A stretch of DNA of 64,000 bases. Origin: Bilabrum cf. latius (taxonomy: Eukaryota > Bigyra: Bicosoecida > Bigyra > Bicosoecida). A model generated the notes under the pieces. That model saw nothing but the letters and a program-made list of their open reading frames with translations. It ran no database searches and was not told the DNA's origin. The stretch covers positions 620,001 to 684,000 of the forward strand of contig OZ237767.1 in the NCBI GenBank assembly GCA_965178125.1, read 5' to 3'. The position numbers were made by a program, and so were the translations under genes. Positions 11,001 through 22,500 of this stretch are shown here, in pieces. Position 1 is the stretch's first letter. The number at the start of each line of letters is the position of its first letter.

Positions 11001-14000
11001 TGGGCATGGGGCCAATCTTGCTGCCCTGGCTCTCGGAGCTCAAATCCCGCGTCCTAGACCAGGATCCTCCTCTGTGCATGGAGTGCACCCCAATGGACTC
11101 CAGCTTGCTGCGAGATCCCAGCTTGCTCCACCCTCCGCCCGTAGATGAGGCCACGGACTATTCCATGGACTGCTCTGCCACCACCGAGAGGGCTCGCACG
11201 TGGACGCGCCCCGACCTGGCACGGGCACTGGCAACGACCGGAGCACTAGGCGCAAGAAGACCTGGCTGGCCCAGCTGGCCCAGCGACGGAAGAAGGTTCT
11301 GGGATGCGGATTGAACGCCGGCCGAGCCTGCAGCTCCAGGTCCCTACGAGGCAGATTTGACGTCTTTCTCCGGCTATTGCGATGCCTTTTGGTGGCGCTT
11401 TCCCTTACGAACGCGCGGGTCCGACACGCTGCCTACGTCGCACACTCCAAGTGCTGCTGGCTGGGGCTGGCGTGTCCTACGCTACTTGGCCGACACGCTG
11501 CTTCCTGTCCTCCCACCAAATCCAGCGGTGGACTGACGACCATCCTCAGCTCGTCCACCATTAGAGGCTGATGACTCGTGCGGACCTACGTGCATGCTGC
11601 CAGCCACGGCTTCTCCAGATTCCATGGGAGCCTGCCCGCTGGCACTGTTAGCTGACTCGCCGGACACCGAAGACCGGGCCGCACGGCCGTCGGCCGCATC
11701 GTGCTGCTGCAGCGCCTTCGTGCTCAGCTGGGTGGTACTAGCCGCGTCAGATCGCAACATGGCAGCCTATATCTCACCAGAGAGATCAGTTTGCTCTGCT
11801 TGCGCCTACTGGCTTGACACGGACCCACTGTCCTTGTTTCCCACGGGCTCTGAGATCACACTCTCAGCTGCAGCAGCCAGCATCGGACCTCGCTTGCCCT
11901 TGCGGAACTGGTTGTGCATACTCAGGCTAGAAGACACGTGGCTGGCTCCGCTGCCGGAGGGCGGTCGCTTCAAATTAAGCAGAGCGTTGCTGCTGTCGCC
12001 GCCTGGAGCAGGTACCATGCCGGGAGCGTTGAACGCAGATGCGTGGGAGCTGCTGCATGCATCGCTCCCGCCCGTCGCTGGCGGTTGCACGTCCTGCAGC
12101 ACACTAGGGCGCACGATGGGTCGGTCAGAATCATCGGGCACAGAGATCACAGTGCTGCCGTCGCTCTCGGCGCGCTGGCGCCTGCCCCTGCGCGGGTCAA
12201 CGTCTGCAGCCAGCATGCCTGCGAAATAGCTCAGTACCCGCCCCAAGGCACCAGTGTCTAGGCTGGGCAGCGCGTCCTCGTCGTCGATGGCAGCACCGTT
12301 GCCCTCCGCGCACTGCGGCTGGAGAATTCGCACGGACTCGGCGTGGTGCACGGCATCGATGACTGCCATCTTGGACCGGATGATGCCCACCAGCAGGCGG
12401 TAGAGCCTCCTCATCCACCGCTCCCGCTCGAACGGGTGCTCATCGTTGATGAACTGCATCAAGCGCGTCATTGACACCTGCAGGTCCAGCCCTCGAGCAG
12501 CCAGCGCAGCGTTGGAGGCCTCTACCGCGCGACGCATGAGCGTCTCTCTGCACCTCTGGCCCCTGCGGATCAGGTCACCCAGCATGCGGCTGGCCACCGG
12601 CTGGCATACTGCAGCCACCGCGATGCTCTCCAGCGTGGGCTCCACGGCACGGATCTTCACGGACCAGTACGTCCTCGAGTAGAACGGGTCCTGTGAGCTG
12701 ACTCCAGGCCGAGTCTGCACCCCGTACTTGTCCGGCATAGGCCCAAGCATGTAGCCGTTGTGGTGTAGCTTGGGCTCGGAGGCGAAGTACCTGGTGAGCT
12801 GATGGGCCCCTCGGAATAGATGTCCACCCTGCGGCAGCTGCACCTGAATGTCCTCGCTGCTCTATTGCCTGTCCTGGCTCAGCAGCAGCATGAGGTGCTT
12901 CTGCAGCTGCGGGCGCATCTCCCTGCACATGCGGGTGATGGGACCGTCCCCGAAGCCTTCCATGGATGCACGCACACGCCGCTGGATGTCTTGCTCCTGC
13001 CTTGCACCCAGCTTCAGCGAGGTCGGCGACGGGGCGGGGAGCTGCGCTGCACCGTCCATGCCCAGAGATCTCTGCAGGTGCCGGAGCGACCGCCGCTGCA
13101 CTGGGCTGATGTCATTGTGGCTCTCGGCAGCCGGGCTGATACAGCCTGACCCTTCGTCCTCGTCGCTGTCCTCTTCCATCGCAACGGCAATGTTCAGCTG
13201 CGCACGGACCTGTTGCCTCTGCCGCTGCACGCCGCTACCTTCGTGCAGAGTCAGGGCAGGCCCGGAGCCCAGCGCAGCGCCTGCCGCTGTGACCTCTCTC
13301 GTGAGCCCACTGGCATTCAGTGGAGGCAGCTGGCCGCTTGACGACGAGGGCCTACACGCCCCAGAGCTGCACGATGCGGCACTCACCGTCTGTCCCCCAC
13401 TCGTCATGGACCCAGCCGCCAGGTGAAGCTGTCCGATGCCCAGCCGAATACCGCCGGTGATGCTGCCAGCCGTGTACTTAGACGACGCACCCCCTGGACT
13501 GGCCTTAGAGGCTGCTACGGCTTGTATCGCAGCTCGGGTGGTGCGCGCCCGCTTGCGTGAGCGCGGATCCACGGTGCCGATGCCCCTTGGCTGCCTCGGC
13601 ATGTGTGGCTGCGCTGCCGTCACCACGGTGGAAGCCCCGGTGCCCTCTGACATGTGGATGGAAGATCCCTCGTCCATCCCCTCGCCGTTCGCCTGGATCT
13701 CCTAGGAGGCCCCGTCCATCGAATAAGGGTCCTGGCTGGCTTGGCGCTGCTGCTGCTGCAGGCTGTCATTTTGCTGAAGATTGACTGGCTGCACGCCCCC
13801 CCGTGGTACCATGGTCGCAGGTGACGGCATGCCTCTAGTTTGAGCATCCGAGGAGGCCTGCCGCGAGACCAACTATTGACGCAAGCTCCTGCCCCGCTGC
13901 GCGCGGTGCAAACCTCTGCCTCTCGACGCCTCGACGGCGCAGGACGCAGACCTGGCACGAGCCATGCGGGCAGGACCAGCGCTGGATGCGTTAAGCTTAG

Positions 14001-17000
14001 CGCCCCTCCCACCCATGCGCCCTCCAGGCAGCGCGTCGGTCGTGGATCCCGTGCCGGGGAGCGTGGACTGTCGTGGCAGCGGCTGCCTGCTTCCATCCAT
14101 GCTCACGCCACGTTTCTTGGCGGTTGTGCCAACACTCCATCGCCCGGTGGCAGCTCGCCGTCCTCGTGACGAGGCCTGTCGGCTGCTGCCTCGAGATCGC
14201 GCGTGCTTGGGCCCAGGTGCGTCGCCATCGACCTTGTCTGCAGCTCCTGCGAGTCCATTTAGCAAGGCCTAAACTCCGGAGTCACCTTCCCCCAGCTCGA
14301 GTCCCATGGCCTCCTCCTCTACCTCCTCCATCTCGCGCCGACTGCGCTTGGATCCCACGCTCGTGGCCCCGGTGGAGGCAGACCGCACGGAGGACGCGCG
14401 GGGCACAGCCATCCCCAGGTCGCCTGCACTGCTGCTACTCCTCGTCCTTACCCTGCCCCTGCCCCTGCCCCTGCCCCTGCCCCTCGCCGCTGCCTCTACC
14501 GTGTCTGTGGCCTACTGCATGAACCGCTTGAGGGATGCACCCGCGAGGGCATGGAAGGCGGCTCGTGCCCCTGTCTCTGGCCTCTCGCTGGCGTTGCTGA
14601 CGAACGAGTCCTCCAGCTCGGAGGTGCTGGTGGGATCTGTGCCCCGGCTTTGCCCCCCTGCACCGCCTAGGCCCGCGGGCTGGCTCAGCGCGTCCACTAG
14701 CACGCCGCCCGCCTGGCCCCTCGCCAGACCCGAAAGGGCCCCAGCGGTGAGCGTTCTCGTGCGGCGGAGTCCTTGCAAGAGCCCAATGTTGCTGGCCTCC
14801 ATCTCGTCCGCCCTTGCTCCTTCATGTTCCTCGTAGGCCCCGTCATCGCTCTCCGAGTCCTAGCCCAGCTGCAACTAAGCCCGCGCCAGAGCCGCCCTCC
14901 CTAGGCTGCCGCCCTGGAAGATGCCGAGCCTGCGCCTGCGCTCCGCCTCCGCCTCCGCCTTGGTCGCTGAGGCGGGATGCACATTCCCGCGCCGACGCCC
15001 AGCACCACGAGCATCTCTAGCCTCCTGGCCCCCGGCACCCCCCGCAGCAGGTGACCTCGCCTCGAGCACGGGGGTGGTGGTGCCCAGCGGGAGGGCGTGC
15101 AGATCCTCCACGGCGACCCGCCGCTCCCGCTCGATTCTCTTGTCCTCCTCTTGTTCCCTGATCCGGGCCCGGCGAGCCGCCGCCTCAGAGCCTGCGCTCT
15201 CCGCCGCCCCCCTCGGCAGCTAGCTCGCGTACTTCCAGGCCCTCCCCGCGGGTCCCTCCGAGGCCCCCTTCTCCTGGAGCCCCCGCACCACCCCCGCGAT
15301 CTGCTCGTTGAGCTCATCGAACCACGGGTGCCTGGCCACCTCATCGGCTGAGGCCCGGCGGTCCGGGTCCATGTCCAGCATGCGCTGCAGCAGGTCCAGA
15401 ACCGCAGGGCTGAAGCCGAGCGTCTCCGCCTTGTGCTTCGAATCCCCCCTATCCGACCCGGCGCCTCCCCCCTCGCTGTTCCGGTCACCTGAAGGGACGG
15501 CCCACGGGTCTGGAGCCGCCGCACGGCCCTTCTTCGCTCGACCAGTGACTGCCGCCCCCTAGAATACCCCTGTGTTGGGGCTCACCCTGGCCTCGTGGCA
15601 GGTGGCCTGGTCCATGTCCAGTAGGCGCTTCTGCCTATCTCGGAAGATGGCCGCCCTCGTGTTTAGGCAGTGCCTCAGCATGCGGACGATGCCATGGGAC
15701 CAGCGGTAACCATCTTTAGAGTGATAACGGGGCGCACCGGCCCTATGCGTGCGTGCAGAGCTACCGGTAGGCTCTCCAACGCGGGAGTCGACAGACTTCA
15801 GCTGACCCTAAGTGCCACCTTCCGATCCCGCTTCGACGCCTCCCATCCACGGCCAACGCGGGGCCTCTTGCAGTAGGTGTAGTTGCTCGTCCCTGTGAAT
15901 CTGTCTCCAAAGCCCGGGGCACTCCTCCTCCGCTGGCACGCCCATGAAGCGCAGCAGGTCCCACAAAGTCTTGCAATCGGTCGCTGCGTCCTGAGTGTGC
16001 ATCGGATTCACGCCGGTCAGAGACTCCACCAGGATGATTCCAAGGGAATACACATCAGCTTTTTTCCCATCGTACTGTTTTGACCTCATGAGCACCTCGG
16101 GGGCCCGCCACCACAGGGTGACCATCCCGGTCGACATTTCGGGCAGCACCGTCACCGCGCCGCCCTCCACGCATTGCTAAGACACATACTGCCGGTTGGG
16201 CCGGAATAAAGTCGTCTCTCGGCTTGATTCATCGTACGTGCGGGACTCCTAAAGGGGATCGAATCGAGCGAGCCCGAAATCCGCAAGGAAAGTCGCCCCA
16301 TGGTACTGTCGTCCGCACAGCACGTTCTGGGGCTTCAGGTCCCGATGAGAGATCCCACAGGAGTGCAACGCTCGTATTCCCTCGATAAGTTGGCGAAGAA
16401 TTGACTGCGAGGTAGTTCCGTTCGAATCTTGACCAAATTGAAGGTCTATGCGTCTGCTCGGCGGTGCACGTGCAGCATTTGCTTCGAGGCCGCAAACTCA
16501 CTGCTGACAAAGACTCGGGCAAGCCATGGCTAAACATGTGAAGCAGATTGCTTAAATCTCTCTTTTCTTGCCGCATCACTAGGCAACCATTCGTTCCAAC
16601 AGCGAAAACCCGCGCGACGCTGATCTGGCGCTTGAAGGTTGCCAACATGCCACCTTCGTGCCGAACGTCTTGCAAGAGGTGCTGCTACCTGGCCTGCGGT
16701 TCCAAGAACTCGTGCACATGATATAACCGAATAACTTTATTGCAATGTCTCTTGGGCATCGTAGAGGTAGCTGCATTAAGGAGCTACAGGCCAGGATCAC
16801 ACCGGCTCTTGGCACAACACATGGTGCCTGAAAAGGTGCACAATATCATGATCACACGCCTCACTGTCTTCACGGCAACTTCTTGGCCTTCTCTGAAACA
16901 GCCTTGCGGGCGCCCAGAGTCATGACGTAACGTCTGGCCATCTGCAGCTCCGCCTTGCGTGTCTGCTGCAGCTGGGGCTGTTCGCTTGCTTGAGGCAGAC

Positions 17001-17225
17001 AGAGTGCCACCAAACACCTGTGCATACGCCCCATGCCCTAAATTTGCACATATCTACACGCTCCAACCCGGCGAGCCTGCGTGTAGGCAATGCTTCAGGG
17101 TGTCGTCAAGCTGTGCTCGCCTGTAAGGCTGTTTGCGCAACGCTGGCGCTTCAATACGGCAGCGACTCACCTAGGAGCGCTAACTCCCGCTACCGGGATC
17201 TATGACGTGACGTCGTGGAACTCAT
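8098..17225 (-). CDS. CMGC-like Ser/Thr protein kinase with very long disordered C-terminal tail
   Basis: Model: exons 17225-17171, 17076-16865, 16693-16502 and 16404-8098, 2,921 aa, TGA stop. Kinase landmarks in order: Gly-rich loop LGHGAYAQVF (about 17005-17042), VAVK (16868-16879), LVM hinge, HRDLKPQN (16324-16347), DFG (16273-16281), VTLWWRAPEV, ADVYSLGIILVE, and the C-lobe end LDLLQRMLDMDPDRRASADEVARHPWF (about 15310-15410). The TLWxRAPEV activation segment is CDK/MAPK-like, and several inserts enlarge the C-lobe. The tail (about 15,300 down to 8098) is Ser/Arg/Lys/Gln-rich with RG-repeat boxes near 14,450 and 8,670. It has one conserved-looking island at about 11,950-12,860. About 33 in-frame TAG codons are read as Gln. 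Introns rest on GTGAG donors, phase and kinase continuity. A further small intron near 15,560 cannot be excluded. Substrate unknown; the RG and basic tail suggests a nuclear or RNA-associated role (inference). Confidence 0.75.
16405..16501 (-). other. Intron 3 of kinase gene (97 bp)
   Basis: Donor GTGAGT, acceptor ACCTCGCAG, phase 0. It restores the frame between the hinge/alpha-D segment (RDLSNLLHMFSHGLPESLSA) and SILRQLIEGIRALHSCGISHRDL, and removes an in-frame TGA. Confidence 0.8.
16694..16864 (-). other. Intron 2 of kinase gene (171 bp)
   Basis: Donor GTGAGG directly after VAVKT, acceptor GGAACCGCAG before the alpha-C helix region (LLQDVRHEGG). The segment is markedly A+T-richer than the flanking exons. 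It is a multiple of three with no TGA or TAA, so retention would add 57 residues. Removal gives a normal beta3-alphaC spacing. Confidence 0.55.
17077..17170 (-). other. Intron 1 of kinase gene (94 bp)
   Basis: Donor GTGAGT after the first 55 coding bases, acceptor TACACGCAG. Splicing joins MSSTTSRHRS... to GSPGWSVQICANLGHGAY and removes an in-frame TGA. Other acceptors give introns under 60 bp, out of line with the rest. Confidence 0.6.
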
Positions 17226-17343
17226 GGAAGCCCTTTGATTTGACCTTGATCTGAACGCCGGCTGGATATGGTCGGATCGACGGTCGAGCATGTCGCCTTG
17301 GGGGCCGATGGACGGCTTTTGTCCGACCGGCGGTCGCAAATTC

Positions 17344-19385
17344 TCAGATTCCAACGCACAGAGACTTCCCGGGGTCGCATAAATTGGATTTTGAGGTTCC
17401 CCCAGACATATCTCCTTCGTCAAGAAAAGCATTGCAGCATCTTAAGTTAGTAGGATACGCGCATGATCTCCAGAAATGCCTGGGAGTGGAGCTGTCGACT
17501 TCTGGTTTGACAGCTTGCTTGGCAGCATGCATTCGGTCAGTTTAGTGACAACGCGGGCTCACTTCCTATCTCTTCCATCGGGATCAACAATTGTATCAAC
17601 TCGAATACTACCATCCGGCATCTCTGCACGAACCTGCACGCCACGGCTCTCACGCAAACGCGAGTGCAGCGCAGTGGTTGCACTGGCTGCCGGGAGCTCC
17701 TCTGCGGCGAAGACAGTAGCAGAAGCCGTATTATGCCTCGGCTAAATACCATTTAACTATTCCCGATCGGGTCGTGCAGCGCTTGACCCATCTCCTTCGC
17801 CGAGGTGGTCGCTTGCCTGCGTCCAGTCTTGGCCAGCGCGCTTCGCGGTAACCTCGGAACCAGACACCGTCTGGCCTTGATGACGACCTCTCGCGGCTTC
17901 TTTTCCTGTCTCAGTGTCAAATGGGACAATATCATCCTCCTATTCGTCCGGTCTTGCCCCGATGACGCCTTGTCTGCCGCCTGCAGCCAGCGGTGGTTTC
18001 ACGGAAGCACTTGCTCCGTTTTCCTACCGGTACACCTCATCCACGAGGCTTTGAGCAGACACCCTCGGACTCACCGCAAATCTCGCATACAGATCCCCAT
18101 CTTTCAAGAAGGTCGATCCACGCGCCAGGCCCGCCTCTCCCTCGGCGCTGCTGGCGGCCAGCAGCCTGGGCACTGCCTCTCCGGGTGTCGCGCCCGCCTC
18201 CAGCTCCTGCCGCAGCCTTTGCGCCGCCGGGTGCCCCGGGTCCGCGATCTCTGCCGGCCTGTAGGCTCCGAATCCCTCGATGGCGATGAGTTGCTCGTCG
18301 GCGGGCGGCTCCGGGCTGTCGTCCCTGAAGTAGGCCCAGAACAGGAGCGTCCTGAGGAACTCCACGTCGTCCGAGGACCACCCCTCCGTGGGGAACAAGA
18401 AAAAGGTGCCCACGGGGAGCACCACAAAGGAGGTAAAGCTGCTCGTGGGCTCCCCGCAGGCGAGCATCTCCCGGGGAACAGCGAAGGTCTGCGTGCCCAG
18501 CAGCGACATGTGCTCGATCTCGATCAGCTCGCGCTTGCCCCCGTGCCCCAGGGCGGGGTCCTCCTTCTCAATCACCCGGGTCATACGGGTCACCACCCGG
18601 AAGGGCCCCCTCTGCAGCTGCACCCTCCCGAACAGGGCGAGCACAGCGGCCAGGGCAGCGGGTGCCAGCGAGGCCCCCGGGAGACTAGAGGCGGCGGCCC
18701 CTCCCGCGGCACTGGCCAGCGCGTCCATCTCGGCGTACGTCTGCTCCAGCGTGTACCCCAGCTGCCTCAGCAGCAGGAACGCCGCTCCTCCCCCGCACGC
18801 GGCGGTCTTCACGGCGAGCACCCAGGTGATGGCCCGCACCAGCCGGCTCTCGTCCGAGCAGTAGATCTCCGTGCGGGTGCCCATGGCGGGTAGCGCCTCG
18901 GGGTCCACATCGCCCATGCGGCCGCGGTAGGACGCCTCCAAGTGCTCGAACGGGCGCTCTGGTCGCGGGGCTGCGCTGCCGCCGCCCCACCAGCTGCCGA
19001 GCGGGGACTGGGACTGGTACTGGCCCTCGACGCTGTCTCTTGCCTGCTGATCCTGCTCGGCGGCCGTAGCTCGCCCGGCACCTTTGAATGCCTTTCGAAT
19101 CAATTCGTGGGTTCGCAGTTTCTGGGCCTGGCGTCTCGCGTGGCGAACCTGTGCTTCCTCCACCGAATCGGCCAAGCCGCCGAGGGGGCGGGCTTTCTTC
19201 AGGTGAACGTCTGGCCCGCCCCCGCTGGAGTCTGCGACTCCCACCCCTCCAAAATGTGAGCTTTTGCCGTCCTCGAACGACTGGCAAGAGAGTGCGCTGC
19301 CATGCAAGCGTCTGCTGTGGCATAGGTCACGTCCAACGCGGGCGCAGTCAAGGGAACCTCGAATAATTCGACGCAACGCACTCAT
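17344..19385 (-). CDS. Probable mitochondrial two-TM membrane protein (TMEM70/186/223-like layout)
   Basis: Model: exons 19385-17563 and 17440-17344, 639 aa, TGA stop. The start at 19385 gives a mitochondrial-type presequence (MSALRRIIRGSLDCARVGRD, Arg-rich, no acidic residue until the last position). Two hydrophobic segments, about 18,770-18,830 (WVLAVKTAACGGGAAFLLL) and 18,620-18,690 (SLAPAALAAVLALFGRV), are followed by RGPFRVVTRMTRVIEKEDP and a soluble domain. Two TM helices followed by such a domain resembles TMEM70-family assembly factors, but this is architectural only. TAG at 18024 and three further positions is read as Gln. The distal part (about 17,560-18,020) is less convincing than the core. 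The start lies 189 bp from the divergently transcribed channel gene. Confidence 0.6.
17441..17562 (-). other. Intron of the two-TM protein gene, with TACTAAC branch site (122 bp)
   Basis: Donor GTGAGC, acceptor TTAAG, phase 2. The intron contains TACTAAC (plus-strand GTTAGTA, about 17446-17452) just before the acceptor, matching the classical branch-point consensus. Splicing removes an in-frame TGA and leads to a 31-codon last exon ending in TGA. Confidence 0.6.
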
Positions 19386-19574
19386 TTGGTACAATAGCTT
19401 CGTGCTGGGGTCAAAATGGGCGGGGATGCGCAGGTACGAAGCTAGAATTTGGCCGAGAAGAGGCAGCTGCCGCTGTTGCACTTTGCCCTCGTCACCCCAT
19501 CCGAGAAATCCATCGTGTGAATAATGGCATCAAACACCACTTTCTGGGGCCATTTTCCTCTGCTACGAACCTAA
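19386..19574. promoter_or_regulatory. Divergent intergenic region
   Basis: 189 bp between the start codons of the two-TM protein (minus) and the SLO-like channel (plus), so it must hold both 5' UTRs and promoters. It is A+T-richer than the flanks (ATAATGG, CATTTTCC). No certain core element was identified. Confidence 0.5.
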
Positions 19575-22500
19575 ATGGCTTCCTCTGATTGGATTCTCTC
19601 CCCAGGTGGGTATGTCGTCTCGCTTGTGGTGGTGTATGCGGCCGTCCCAGCGCTATTGGGAGCGTTCGAACTGGGATTCACGGGCGGGCTGCTGTGCTAC
19701 TCTAGAGTAGATGCCAGGGAGAAAACTGCCGACTGTAGCTTTTAGCGGCGCAAGTGGAGGTCATTTGTCTTTGAGCGCACCAGCGTCGGCTTCGTGGTCG
19801 ACATCGTGCAGGCGCTCTTGTCTATCGCGAGCTGTGTCGTATTCATCATGGGATCATCCCTCCCACTGGGTGAGCCCCAGCCGCAGTGGATCACCACCAC
19901 TGAAATTATATTCAGCAGCCTGTTCTTGCTGGAGCTAGCGTTTCGGCTGGTCCTGGCGGAGGACCCAATCCGCCACTGGTTCAGCTTCCAGACGGGCGTC
20001 GACTACCTCACCGTGGCTCCCGTGATCCTCAACACGGCCATGGCGGCAAGGGGTTTTAACGTCCTCGGGGGTGGTTCAAGGAGCAGCGAGCTGCTGCAGG
20101 CCATCCGTGCCGCCCGCGTGTTCCGCGCGGTGCGCATCCTGAAGCTGGCCCGTCTGGCCCCTTCCTTCGCCCTCGAGCGGCAAGTCTTCTTCCTCGTCGT
20201 CATGGTGCTCTCGCTCGTGTTCGTCACGGCGGGGGTCTACCAGGCTCTGGAGGCACCCGAGCACGCCTCTCAGCTGAGAGAGGCCCTGGATTAGACCGCG
20301 GCTGGTGATCTTGGTTCTGGTTCTGGTTCTGGCTCTGGCCCTGGCTCTGGTTCTGGTTCTGGCAGTAGACGGATGCTCGAGACTGGAACTAGGGCTGCGA
20401 CTAGGGCCGTTGGACATGATTTTGGCCCCGCGCCGGACCTGCCCCCCACCGATGCACGCGCCCAGCAGAAGGCAAGCTTGACCTTGCCCACGACGTTGTC
20501 GATGCGAGCACTGCAAGCCATAGGCCCCAACCAGACCAGCACCGACACCGCCACCGACTCAAACACGGTGACAGACCCATACGAAGACCTGGAAGCGCAG
20601 GGGCCCGACGACCTGCCCTTCCCCTCGTTCGCCAGGTCCGTGTTCTACATGACGGCCACCGTCATCGGGCGGCCGCCTCCTCCCGTGGAGGCAGGCACAG
20701 TCACCTACCTGTTCATGGCACTCGTCATTGCGCTCTCTGCCACCGCCATCCCAGCGGTGGTGGCCCGCATCGTGCAGCTGTGGCTGGCCCGGGGCGGGCT
20801 GGACTCCTTCCAGCCAGTCCCGGGGAGTCCTCACGTGATGGTTGCAGGGGCCGTCACTGTGCCTCGGCTCAAGGGGCTGCTCCACCAGCTGCACCACCCG
20901 GCGCGACCACCCGGGCAGACCCACAGAGTGGTGGTCCTCTCCCCGGAGAAACCGTCCCCCGCCATGCAGGCCCTACTGGACTCGCACCGCTTCCAGGGCA
21001 AGGCAAAGCACATCCGGGGCAACCCCAGGGTGGCGGCTGACCTGGCGCGGGCGGGGGCGCAGGGGGCGGGATGGGTGGTGCTGCTGCACGGGGGGTAGGG
21101 GGGTGTCCGGGTGGGGGCGGGCGGGAGCACGGGGGGCGGCTCTGGCTGGGGTGGGAAGGGCGGTGACGGGGGCAGCGGGCTTGCGGGCAGCACGGGCGAC
21201 TCGGCCGTGGTTGCAACCGCGCTAGTGGCCAAGCGGGTGGCACCCCAAGCCCGGGTGTACGTGCAGGTGCAGCGGCCCCGGACCGCCCGTGACGTGAGGT
21301 CTCTGCTGCCTGGGTGGGACCCTGGCTCTGACCGTGCCATCAACACGCTGCAGCTGCACCACGAGCTGCTCAGCGCGGGGGCCCTGCTCCCCGGGGCCAG
21401 CACGCTCATCGCGAACCTGATCCACATGGGACCTCTGGCAGGCAGCGAGGCAGCGAGGGGCGGGGCGGCGGGGAGTGCGGGGGTGCGGGCGAGGCAAGGG
21501 GCACTGCTGAAGGCGGGGGCAGCCGTGAGGGAGCTGAGGGAGATCGGGGGGGCGAAGGCGGGGAGCAGCTCGGGTGCTGGTGTTGGTGCTCGTGCTGCTT
21601 CGGCGGTGGGGGCGGTGAGAGGGGGCGCGGGCTGGGACGCGGGGACCGCCTGCTGGCGAGTGCCAGGCGCGTGGTGGCGACGAGATAATTCCGGTGGTAG
21701 CGCTGGGGGGCAGCAAGCTAGTTGCAATGGCTGCGGCTGCTTTGGCAGGATCGGCTCTGGTTTCGGGGCAGGTGAAGGCAGGGCACCGGGCCGGAGCGGG
21801 GGAGGGGAGGGCTGGTACGAGGCCCGGTAGGGTCTGTTTCCCGCGGATGAATTTGCGCTGGGAGCTGAGAGCGAGACCTACCAGATGTACGCGCCCCAGG
21901 TGCTGGAAGGTGCCTCCTTCGGAGCTGCCGCTCGGCTGCTGCTGTTAGAATTCGGGGTGCTGCTAGTGGGTGGCAGGGTCAGCGCCAGAGTCATGGCCAG
22001 GGCGCACCGGGGGAGCAGCAAAGGAAACAATAGCAAGGAGCAAAAGAATCGACACGACGAGAAGCAGAGCCCTCAGGACGATGGCAGCAGCAGGAGCAGG
22101 AGCAGGAGCAGGAGGCAGCACGGCAGCGGATTCATCCATACGGAGAGACGCAGCAGTCGAGCGAAGAGGGATGAGAGGGGTGCGCACATGGAGATCGTGG
22201 GGCCTGAGGTGGCGGGGGGGCGCGTGCGACTGTTCCCTGCGAGTGCGACCATCGCATGCGGGGGCGTGCTCCTGGGCATCGCTCGATCCTGGAGAGCGGT
22301 GCATGCGGCGCAACGGGCCCTGATCGCGCTGGGGAGGGGCGGCGGGCTCGCTGCGCCGAGTGCTGCTGCTGCATCTACCGGTGGGGAAGGCCTGCCTTCG
22401 CGCGCCTTGCTCGCGTCTGTGCGCCGCATGCTCGGTGGCAGGCCCGCGGTGACGCAGCAGGCGGTAATCGAGCGAGTGTCCAGCTTCGGCAACGTGAAGC

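Noticed and set aside
15558-15585. 27-nt intron in the kinase gene (GTGAGC...TCTAG)
   Set aside because: Far shorter than the 91-171 bp introns supported elsewhere, and the frame is open through it; left as coding pending RNA data.
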